A stretch of DNA of 64,000 bases from the NCBI RefSeq assembly GCF_020687805.1, contig NZ_JAJEWQ010000006.1, forward strand, positions 1 through 64,000, written 5' to 3'. Shown piece after piece: positions 55,044 to 64,000 of the stretch (its first letter is position 1; every line of letters begins with the position of its first letter). Below the pieces are notes generated by a model. That model was given only the letters and a program-made list of their open reading frames with translations. It was not told the DNA's origin and did no database searches. Source of the stretch: Planctobacterium marinum. GTDB taxonomy: Bacteria; Pseudomonadota; Gammaproteobacteria; Enterobacterales; Alteromonadaceae. The translations under genes were made by a program, and so were the position numbers.

Positions 55044-55108
55044 AATACTGAGACAGTTTTTACCGTATAGTTAACTTATCTGAACCAAATTCGGAGTATT
55101 ATTTTTTA

Positions 55109-55438
55109 ATGTCGATCGTAAACTGTGTGTCCTGCAACAAAAAAATTTCCAGTCGTGCTGAGTCTTGCCCACATTGTGGCTTTTCCACAAGCGGTATGAC
55201 TCAGGATGATGAGGAACGTAAAAAGCGACACAAACATTTTCTGAAAGTGCAATCCATTAATAATCAGGCTGCGTTAGCGGTACTGCTCTTTGTTGCCGGT
55301 TTTGCCTACATGTATTGGGGCGGTGTTAGCCCCAGTGAAAAAGAGTGGTATATTGCAATGAGTGTTTCTGGCATTGGATTTTTTTGGTATATCATCAATC
55401 GGATTCGAATGGTGATCGTGAAACGTTCTAAGAGATAG
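55109..55438 (+). CDS. Small zinc-ribbon membrane protein
   Basis: A 109-residue protein. The N-terminus has a zinc ribbon (CVSCNKKISSRAESCPHCG: CxxC at 6-9 and CxxC at 20-23), then a basic linker, and two membrane helices (about 50-68, AALAVLLFVAGFAYMYWGG; about 80-97). Similar zinc_ribbon_2-plus-TM proteins are common and uncharacterised. It is followed 10 bases on by the DUF1315 gene and could be the first gene of a three-gene unit. Confidence 0.8.
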   Translation: MSIVNCVSCNKKISSRAESCPHCGFSTSGMTQDDEERKKRHKHFLKVQSINNQAALAVLLFVAGFAYMYWGGVSPSEKEWYIAMSVSGIGFFWYIINRIRMVIVKRSKR

Positions 55439-55448
55439 TAACCACGCC

Positions 55449-55730
55449 ATGACTCCCGAAACACTTCTCAGGGCTATGACCCCCGACATATATGAGCGGC
55501 TTCGACAGTCTGTTGAAACCGGAAAATGGTTGGATGGGAAACCATTGTCTGAAGAACAAAAAAACACCTGTATGCAGGCCATCATGATTTACCAATCAAA
55601 GGTGCTGGCCAGTAAAGAACACATGACAGTTGACGAAAACGGCGAAATCGTTCACCTGTCAAAACAGGAATTTAAAAAACAATTTAACTCGCAGCGCGAT
55701 ATTGCCCGGTTTAAGCAAGATGATTTTTAG
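55449..55730 (+). CDS. DUF1315 (YeaC-like) protein
   Basis: A 93-residue cytoplasmic protein matching the YeaC/DUF1315 family: MTPDIYERLRQSVETGKWLDGKPLSEEQK, then CMQAIMIYQSK and a polar tail. No function is established. Its end overlaps the start of the DUF349 gene by 11 bases in another frame, so the two are translationally linked. Confidence 0.9.
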   Translation: MTPETLLRAMTPDIYERLRQSVETGKWLDGKPLSEEQKNTCMQAIMIYQSKVLASKEHMTVDENGEIVHLSKQEFKKQFNSQRDIARFKQDDF

Positions 55731-58527
55731 CAAACTTTTTCAACCCAAGTACAAGCACAAGGACCCATTAGTTCGTATTCAGGCTATTGGTACGCTCTCT
55801 GCAGAAGAGTCACAGCACAAATCGGTGTTACATGAGCTGGCCTTCAACGACAGTGACAACCGCGTTAGTGTTGCGGCGCTAAATAAGCTCAACAACTTTG
55901 ATCTTTGGTGGAAAATGATGGAAATCTCCAAAGACGAGCGCCTGGCCAGGCACGCCAGAAGCAAAGTAGAAGACGCGTTATTGGGTAAAAATGACATCGC
56001 CATTTCACCGAAGGCGCGCAATGCTTTTATCAAAGAGTGTAAGAATAATTCGCTGCTGGAAACCCTGTTGCAAAAACACGCTATTGAGGAAAGTGACACC
56101 GATATATTTTTGAGTGTGCTGAATCGCCTGAATAAAGCGCAGTTAACTCTTCGTACTTTGCTAAACACGCCAAATAAGGCGTTGCAGGAAGCCTTATTTG
56201 ACAAGGTGTATGATGAAGCTGAATTGGCCAGGATCGTAAAAAAGGCAAAGGACAGCGCGTTGGTTGAACAAGCGCGACAGCGCCTGGAGCGTATTCAGAC
56301 AGATAAACTAAAGCCCATTCAGTTGGAAAAAGAGGTTAAGTTAACGCTGTCAAAATTACTGGCGCTAGCCGAAGAGTCCGATTTTCAAAAGTTTCAGGAT
56401 GTCTGGCAGGCACTGCAAAGCGAGTTTCAGGCGCAACAGGCACAGTTTAACCTGTTGGCAACGGAACAGGCGCAATCACTGCTTGGCAAATATCAGGAAA
56501 TAGAACACAAGTTAAAGAATAAGTCTGGTCGATTACGTGGTGACTGGGATGTTCAACAGGAACTCGCTCGCACCAGTGCGGCACTGAAATCCGCATCACA
56601 ACGATGTGAAAACGTCTTATCTCAGGTGGAAAGTGCGCTGTCCAGTCATGCAGCGGATATAACTCTGGGCGAGCTGGAATCCTTTAACGAACAAATCAGC
56701 CAGGCGGAGCAGGACCTGAATGATATGCTGTCATTACCGCTGACAGATGCAGAGCGACGTGGCATCGAGGATTTAATCAATAAACTGATGACCAGCAGAA
56801 CCAGTCTGGACTCACTACCGGCATTGCAACAAGCCCTGACACAAGGTGAAGAGGTGCTGCAACAGATTCAAAAACTCAGCCTGCCTGATGATGTCAGCCA
56901 GATTGACGCGGCTCAGATGTACCTCAATGAGACGGCTGAACGGTGGCAAGATATAACCACCGGTTTTAAATCTATCTGGCCAAAAGCTTTGCAGCAAAGG
57001 TGGTCTGAGAGTCAGAAAGAATGGAAAAAGGCATTGCAGCAATTGCGCAAAGAACTGCAGGAGCAAGTTTCCAGGGTGCGAGGCCGCTTGAATGGTATTG
57101 AAAAAGCTATCGCACAGGGCCGGTTTAAAAATGCCATGCGCAATTATGAACAGATTAAACAAGATTATCTGAGCTTGCCGGAAGGGCAGCAAGTCAGGCT
57201 GTCCAGACAGTTTGATAAAGTCAAAGAGCAAATTGAAAACCTGCAAGACTGGCAGGCTTATATTGCCACTCCCCGCAAACCTGAGTTATTAAAAGAGATT
57301 GAGCAACTGGTACTCAATCCTTTGGACCCGGAAACTCAGGCTGAGCGGGTAAAAGAGCTCAGAAAGGAATGGAATGCCCTGGGTGTCGTGGCCAATGAAA
57401 CCGATGATGTGCTGAACAATGCATTCAATCTGGCTTGTGAAGAGGCATTTAAACCCTGCCGTGAGTTTTACGCCGAGCAGGAGAAACAACGACTTGAAAA
57501 TCTAGAGGCGAAGCAAAAACTGTTGGCAGAGTTACAGCAAAAGCCTACGGATGACGTTGTTGAACTCAGTAAAGCATTGCGTCAAATGCAAACCCAGTGG
57601 AAGCAAGTTGGTGCAGTAGATTACAAGGATCTGGAACCCCTGAATGCGCGCTATCAGCAGGTGGTTAATCCGCTAAAAGATAAAGTGAATCAGTTCTATC
57701 AGGACAATGCACAATTAAAACAAAACCTGTTGCAAAAGGCTGAGGCGCTGTTATCGCTGGAGGACTGGAAAGAAGCCACTGAAGCCGCAAAGAAAATCCA
57801 GCAGCAGTGGAAGCAAATTGAATTTGCCGGGCAACGGCTCGAAAACAAATTATGGTCAGATTTCAGAGCTATCAACGATAAAATCTTTGCTAAACGGGAG
57901 AGCGCTGTTAATGAGCAAAATGACGCTGCCCAGGCGCGTTTGACAGAAATAGAGCGAATTTTGCAAGACGCTCAAAAGACCCTGAATGACAGTAGTAACA
58001 AAGCAGAAATAGAGCAGTTTTTGAATGACCAGTGGCAGGTGTTGTCTCAGGAAATTCAGTCTCTGCCTCGTAAATTAAATGCGGATGTCTTCAGGTTATC
58101 TCAGCAGATAAAATCCGAATTGCAGGAAAAATTACTTTATTTAGGAGACAGTCAACGCACGGCTCAGTATCAGGCTGTATTTGAAGTACTGGCTGCATGG
58201 CAACAATCTCAGGTACCAGAGTCTGCCACTGAATTGCCTAACTACTGGCGTCAGGCGTTTCATACGGCCACACTGGTGGAACATGAGCTCAGCGATTTTA
58301 ATCGCCATCAGTTGGTGATTTTATTGGAGCTTTTGCAGGATAAAACCTCACCTGACAACGATGAAGCCGAGCGCAAACAGGTGCAATTGCAACTCATGAC
58401 ATTAAAGCTGCAGGAAGGCATCAATCTGGATACGGATGAAATATTGAAAGTCTGGATTTCACTGGGGCCGCTGTCCGGGTCTGACGTACAGTTATTACCC
58501 CGGCTAAAAACCTTGTTTGGGATCTGA
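55720..58527 (+). CDS. DUF349 domain coiled-coil protein
   Basis: A 935-residue soluble protein, almost entirely alpha-helical. The N-terminal part (about 1-170) has HEAT-like helices (DPLVRIQAIGTL, DSDNRVSVAALNKL), followed by long coiled coils and several DUF349 units recognisable by repeated W-x-x-(I/V/L)-(G/E) cores (QWKQVGAVDYKDLEPLNARYQ; QWKQIEFAGQRLENKLWSDFRAINDKI). The start is put at ATG 55720, inside the end of the DUF1315 gene, because residues from there match the family; the frame is open 30 codons further. DUF349 proteins are linked to RNA or ribosome processes in some reports; the role here is not settled. Confidence 0.9.
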   Translation: MIFSKLFQPKYKHKDPLVRIQAIGTLSAEESQHKSVLHELAFNDSDNRVSVAALNKLNNFDLWWKMMEISKDERLARHARSKVEDALLGKNDIAISPKARNAFIKECKNNSLLETLLQKHAIEESDTDIFLSVLNRLNKAQLTLRTLLNTPNKALQEALFDKVYDEAELARIVKKAKDSALVEQARQRLERIQTDKLKPIQLEKEVKLTLSKLLALAEESDFQKFQDVWQALQSEFQAQQAQFNLLATEQAQSLLGKYQEIEHKLKNKSGRLRGDWDVQQELARTSAALKSASQRCENVLSQVESALSSHAADITLGELESFNEQISQAEQDLNDMLSLPLTDAERRGIEDLINKLMTSRTSLDSLPALQQALTQGEEVLQQIQKLSLPDDVSQIDAAQMYLNETAERWQDITTGFKSIWPKALQQRWSESQKEWKKALQQLRKELQEQVSRVRGRLNGIEKAIAQGRFKNAMRNYEQIKQDYLSLPEGQQVRLSRQFDKVKEQIENLQDWQAYIATPRKPELLKEIEQLVLNPLDPETQAERVKELRKEWNALGVVANETDDVLNNAFNLACEEAFKPCREFYAEQEKQRLENLEAKQKLLAELQQKPTDDVVELSKALRQMQTQWKQVGAVDYKDLEPLNARYQQVVNPLKDKVNQFYQDNAQLKQNLLQKAEALLSLEDWKEATEAAKKIQQQWKQIEFAGQRLENKLWSDFRAINDKIFAKRESAVNEQNDAAQARLTEIERILQDAQKTLNDSSNKAEIEQFLNDQWQVLSQEIQSLPRKLNADVFRLSQQIKSELQEKLLYLGDSQRTAQYQAVFEVLAAWQQSQVPESATELPNYWRQAFHTATLVEHELSDFNRHQLVILLELLQDKTSPDNDEAERKQVQLQLMTLKLQEGINLDTDEILKVWISLGPLSGSDVQLLPRLKTLFGI

Positions 58528-58544
58528 CAACCCCTCTGTACACT

Positions 58545-58572
58545 GTGTCACCAGAGGTTGTTCTGGTGACAC
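58545..58572. terminator. Stem-loop between convergent DUF349 and ansA genes
   Basis: GTGTCACCAGA (58545-58555), 6-base loop, TCTGGTGACAC (58562-58572): a perfect 11-bp stem in the short convergent gap. No T tract on either strand, so probably a factor-assisted or bidirectional boundary. Confidence 0.5.
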
Positions 58573-58601
58573 CTTCGTCTGGATTTGCTGCTCTGTGCAA
58601 A

Positions 58602-59612
58602 TTATTCGCTTAATTCACCTTTGATATTGCTGCTCATCTTCTTTCTTGATAATTCGAAGTCCAGGCCAGTACTCAGCAGGAAATGCAACTTCGCCAACGC
58701 GGCTTCAGGGGTCATATCCATACCTGACACCACGCCGACTTGTTGTAGCGCTTTGCCTGTTGCGTAACCTTCCATATTCACTTTGCCATGCATACATTGA
58801 GTGCAATTAACAACCATGATCTGTTTGTCATGGGCCCGTTTGAGTTCCTGCAATATGCCTTCATTTTGCGGGGCATTACCGACGCCGTAGCTCAATAAAA
58901 TTAAGGCTTTTACCGGTTGCATTAGCGTATTGTGAATAACCTTGTCGCTGATACCCGGATACAGAGTGATAACCCCAACCGGTTGAGGCGCCACAGGCTG
59001 TACTTTTAGTTCATTGCCCTTCGCCAGAGACACTTTTCCAGCAACTACCTCAATATTGATACCCGCCTGTAATAACACCGGAAAGTTTGGCGAAGTAAAT
59101 GCATCAAAGCCATCGGCGTCTGTCTTGCGGCTGCGGTTACCTCTGAGCAGTTTATTGTTGAAGAACAGAGATACTTCAGGAATAGGGTAGTTGGCAGCGA
59201 TATACAGTGCGTTTAACAGATTGGTTTGACCGTCAGAGCGCAGCTCTGCCAGTGGGATCTGTGAACCGGTTACGATGATAGGTTTATCCAGGTTATCCAG
59301 CATAAAAGACAGCGCAGAGGCGGTATAGGCCATAGTGTCGGTGCCATGTAAGATAATAAAACCATCAAACTGTTGATAATTTTGCTGGATGTCCTGGGCG
59401 ATTTGCATCCAGTGTGAAGGGTCCATATCTGAAGAATCGATCAGTGCATCGTATTCATGGATGACAAATTCCGGCATCTCACTGCGATAGAATTCCGGCA
59501 TCTTTCGAACCGTATCTGCCAAAAAGCCCTTAACCGGGACGTATCCCTTGTTTGAAGGTTGCATACCAATGGTGCCACCGGTATAGGCTACATATATTCT
59601 ATTCTTCTGCAT
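58602..59612 (-). CDS. ansA: L-asparaginase type I (cytoplasmic)
   Basis: A 336-residue asparaginase hydrolysing asparagine to aspartate and ammonia. The catalytic triad regions are YTGGTIGM (first Thr near residue 14) and HGTDTMAYTA (second Thr, with the adjoining Asp), and the Lys lies in ITGSQ-type IVTGSQIPL. No signal peptide, so cytoplasmic type I. It lies downstream of sppA on the same strand, the same sppA-ansA pair as in E. coli, but here a terminator and 285 bases separate them. Confidence 0.95.
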   Translation of the reverse strand: MQKNRIYVAYTGGTIGMQPSNKGYVPVKGFLADTVRKMPEFYRSEMPEFVIHEYDALIDSSDMDPSHWMQIAQDIQQNYQQFDGFIILHGTDTMAYTASALSFMLDNLDKPIIVTGSQIPLAELRSDGQTNLLNALYIAANYPIPEVSLFFNNKLLRGNRSRKTDADGFDAFTSPNFPVLLQAGINIEVVAGKVSLAKGNELKVQPVAPQPVGVITLYPGISDKVIHNTLMQPVKALILLSYGVGNAPQNEGILQELKRAHDKQIMVVNCTQCMHGKVNMEGYATGKALQQVGVVSGMDMTPEAALAKLHFLLSTGLDFELSRKKMSSNIKGELSE

Positions 59613-59728
59613 TTTTGCAATCTTATGTTTAGGGACGAGGCGCGCAAATTATGCCATTGAAGGCAAGGCGGATAAAGAAGGCAAGGGGATAAAAGTGTTT
59701 AGAGGTAAAAACTGCAGAACCAGACAGA

Positions 59729-59751
59729 AAAATCCGGGCTTCACTGCCCGG
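59729..59751 (-). terminator. Rho-independent terminator after sppA
   Basis: Minus strand CCGGGC (59746-59751), 6-base loop, GCCCGG (59734-59739), followed by ATTTTTC. It is about 147 bases past the sppA stop, so the sppA message would carry a long 3' end. Confidence 0.7.
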
Positions 59752-59780
59752 TAAAAGAGAATTGATAATACGTTAACCAG

Positions 59781-59797
59781 TGGTGATATTATCACCA
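59781..59797. repeat. 17-base palindrome in the sppA-ansA gap
   Basis: TGGTGATATTATCACCA is a perfect odd palindrome (8-bp arms around one base). It lies between sppA and the terminator and upstream of ansA; it could be an operator for ansA or an extra RNA hairpin. Confidence 0.4.
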
Positions 59798-59897
59798 ATT
59801 CACCTCAAGTTTAAAGCTCTTTTTTTATACAGCGTGAGATTTTTCACAATAAGGATAAAACCTTTCCCTGGTCTTTATCCTGATAAAGGGTTAAGTG

Positions 59898-61757
59898 TTA
59901 ATACTCACACATAAAACAAAGCGCATACATGCCTCTGGGATCATTCAGACTGCCCAGTTTGTCATAGTCACTGACCAATTGTTGAACCATATTCATTAAG
60001 CGGTGATCACTGTCAACGGTAATTGCTTTGCCCACCAGTGCGGATGCACCGCCAAAAAACTCTTTCCAAAATTGTTCAGACGCGGAAAGTGGGCGTTCAA
60101 CGTATTGAATGTCGTAACGTTCCATGCTGGCGAGGTTGGCTGCGGATTGCACGGCATCGTTCAGATAACCCAGATTGTCAACCAGCCCCAGGGACTTTGC
60201 TGTTTCACCAATCCAAACGCGACCCTGAGCGATTTCATCTACCCGCTCTACAGGCATATCTCTGGCGGTGGATACCAGCTCAATAAATTGCTCGTAACCA
60301 TGCTCGATACTGCGCTGAAATATATTGCCAATCGCCGGATTTAATGTTCTGGCCGGTGAAAAGGCGCCTGAAAACTCAGTCGTACCCACACCGTCGGTAT
60401 GGATGCCCAGCCAGCCTAAAGTATCTTCGTAAGTCAGAAACATACCAAATATGCCGATGGAGCCGGTGATAGTCGATGGCGCAGCCCAAATCTCATCCGC
60501 GTTGGCAGATATCCAGTAACCTCCGGATGCGGCCATGGAACTCATTGAGGCTACGACAGGTTTGCCGGCTTCTTGCAGCAGTTTGACTTCCTGGCGAATA
60601 ATTTCTGACGCAAATGCACTACCTCCCGGCGAATCAACCTGCAATACTACTGCCTTGATATTGTCGTCCAGACGGGCTTGCCGCAATAACCGGGCGGTGC
60701 TGTCTCCGCCGATCGTACCCGCTTTTTGATTGCCGTTTAAAATGGTGCCTTTTGCCACCACAATGCCGACCTTATCGGTATCGTTTTTAAGCAGCGGTAA
60801 AGGTTTTACAACCTGTAAGTACTTTTCAAAGTCGATATTGGAAAACCCTTTTTTAGAACTGTCTTTACCGACTAATTCCACTAACTCGAGGCGCACTTCT
60901 TCGCGGGTTTTTAAGGCATCAACCCAATTGTTTTGCAATGCGTATTGCGCAAAATCACCCCCGGCGTTTTCAAACTTGAGCATAAAATCATTGATCTGCT
61001 CATCAAAATTTTCCACGGTAAAACCCCGTGCCTGGGCGATGTCTTGTTTGTATTGTGACCAGAGACTATTTAACCAGGCTTCGTTGGCTTGTTTAGCTTC
61101 TTCTGACATGTCATCCCGTAATACTGGTTCAACTGCCGATTTAAAGGTACCAACCCGGAATACGTGAGTCTTGGCTTTTAATTTTTCCAGTGCTGATTTG
61201 AAATAGGCCTGATATCGACCAAATCCGTCCAGGAACATGAATCCCATCGGATTGAGGTAAAGGTGATCGGCATGGCTTGCCAGGTAGTATTGCCCTTGAG
61301 AATAAAAATCCCCAATGGCGTAGACGGGCTTATCAGCCTGCTTAAAGTCTTCGATGGCCATGGCGATTTGTTTTAACTTGTCCATACCGGCGTTACCCAG
61401 GCCGTGCAGATCCAGTACCATCGCTTTGATGCGATTATCCTGTTTAGCATTTTCAATGGTCCACAATACATCTCTGAGCAATACTTCCGGGTTTTCTTCC
61501 CGTTGATCAAAGGCTTCCCGCATAAACTCATCAAAAGGATCAACGGTTTGTTTTTGAATAACCACATCACCGTACAAATTCATCACTAATGCGGAATTTT
61601 TGGGAACACTGATTTGTTCCTCACCTGACATCAGTGCGTAAACGATAAAACCAACAATCCCTAAAAACACAATATTAAATACCAAATTTCTAAAGAAATT
61701 TAATAGTGTCCATATGCCGGTAAAAAAAGATTGAGTCCAACTTCTATCTCTAGACAT
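59898..61757 (-). CDS. sppA: Signal peptide peptidase SppA (67 kDa type)
   Basis: A 619-residue inner-membrane serine protease that degrades cleaved signal peptides in the periplasm. One N-terminal membrane helix (about 25-48, LVFNIVFLGIVGFIVYALM) is followed by two tandem S49 domains. The nucleophile Ser lies in SMSSMAASGGYWIS in the second, the catalytic Lys in the first (around SALEKLKAKTHVFRVGTFKSAVEP). The start is set at ATG 61755-61757 with AGAGAG upstream, matching the family; the frame is open 20 codons further. Same strand as ansA. Confidence 0.94.
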   Translation of the reverse strand: MSRDRSWTQSFFTGIWTLLNFFRNLVFNIVFLGIVGFIVYALMSGEEQISVPKNSALVMNLYGDVVIQKQTVDPFDEFMREAFDQREENPEVLLRDVLWTIENAKQDNRIKAMVLDLHGLGNAGMDKLKQIAMAIEDFKQADKPVYAIGDFYSQGQYYLASHADHLYLNPMGFMFLDGFGRYQAYFKSALEKLKAKTHVFRVGTFKSAVEPVLRDDMSEEAKQANEAWLNSLWSQYKQDIAQARGFTVENFDEQINDFMLKFENAGGDFAQYALQNNWVDALKTREEVRLELVELVGKDSSKKGFSNIDFEKYLQVVKPLPLLKNDTDKVGIVVAKGTILNGNQKAGTIGGDSTARLLRQARLDDNIKAVVLQVDSPGGSAFASEIIRQEVKLLQEAGKPVVASMSSMAASGGYWISANADEIWAAPSTITGSIGIFGMFLTYEDTLGWLGIHTDGVGTTEFSGAFSPARTLNPAIGNIFQRSIEHGYEQFIELVSTARDMPVERVDEIAQGRVWIGETAKSLGLVDNLGYLNDAVQSAANLASMERYDIQYVERPLSASEQFWKEFFGGASALVGKAITVDSDHRLMNMVQQLVSDYDKLGSLNDPRGMYALCFMCEY

Positions 61758-61884
61758 AATTCTCTCTAATTTAAACAACTGTCTATAATCGTACCTAATG
61801 TCAAAACAATAACACAATGTGAAATGTAATTTTTTATGTTGTGAACCTTGTCAGATTAGATACACTGTTTTGAAATACAGGTAA

Positions 61885-63927
<2,043 letters not shown>

Positions 63928-63940
63928 ACCGGGCAGAACA

Positions 63941-63960
63941 CAGAGGGCGATTGCCCTCTG
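63941..63960 (+). terminator. Stem-loop after fadH
   Basis: CAGAGGGC (63941-63948), loop GATT, GCCCTCTG (63953-63960): a perfect 8-bp stem 14 bases after the fadH stop. The following sequence (ATTGCTATC) lacks a T run, so termination strength is uncertain. Confidence 0.55.
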
Positions 63961-64000
63961 ATTGCTATCATATTCCGGAACTCCTTCACAAAATAACCAA

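Noticed and set aside
55630-55719. Upstream extension of the DUF349 gene
   Set aside because: The added 30 residues are an alternative-frame reading of the DUF1315 gene; family similarity begins at ATG 55720.

Overview
The window looks like a chromosome segment of a marine or aquatic gammaproteobacterium of the order Alteromonadales. The grounds are protein resemblance (PykA, FolX/YfcH, AnsA/SppA and GapA/YeaD in Enterobacteria-like pairs), a complete 'proteobacterial dedicated sortase' locus, SapC and DUF2989 proteins, and a HexR-type central-carbon regulon. I saw no rRNA, tRNA, CRISPR array, insertion sequence or prophage. I cannot name the genus from the sequence alone.

Layout. Positions 1-170 hold the end of an unidentified gene. 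208-1511: an alpha/beta hydrolase divergent from a MerR regulator, with a textbook over-spaced MerR promoter between them. 1531-2819: folX-yfcH. 2972-4800: an AI-2E/PerM family permease and a convergent periplasmic solute-binding protein. 4887-11694: the dedicated sortase system, with a sensor kinase and response regulator on the minus strand and, divergently, the OmpA-like PdsO, the VIT/vWA sortase target and the sortase itself. The sortase frame is broken by one in-frame TAA ahead of all three catalytic residues. An unlisted 45-residue membrane ORF sits at the head of the regulator operon. 11719-13957: a PepSY / PhoP-like / PhoQ-like operon. 14058-18566: envelope genes (glycine-zipper protein, lipoprotein, PlsC-type acyltransferase, SapC) and a GGDEF diguanylate cyclase. 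18621-22013: pqiABC.

22140-30512 is a sugar catabolism block: pykA and hexR on the minus strand, and divergently zwf-pgl-edd-glk-eda, giving glucose phosphorylation and the whole Entner-Doudoroff route. HexR-like palindromes precede pykA, zwf/hexR and, 10 kb away, gapA. 30586-37514 is a chaperone-usher fimbrial cluster with four tandem related pilins (spore-coat-U-like), chaperone, usher and a two-domain tip protein. Two of the pilins have sigma-54-type -24/-12 promoters, and stem-loops separate the pilins from the assembly genes.

37898-48877 returns to carbon metabolism: gapA-yeaD, then malQ-glgB-glgX (maltodextrin and glycogen handling, without glgC/glgA in view), gnd and msrB. 48997-55010 holds a DUF2989 lipoprotein, a long second GAPDH, a TlpA-like thioredoxin, an M14 carboxypeptidase and an AgcS symporter with an inserted soluble segment. 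55109-63927 holds a zinc-ribbon membrane protein, a DUF1315 protein, a 935-residue DUF349 coiled-coil protein, ansA, sppA and fadH.

Most of the window is ordinary core genome. The points most worth following are the interrupted sortase with its drifted sorting motif (MPSTA), the small membrane ORF in that locus, the paired sigma-54 pilin promoters, and the HexR box set.
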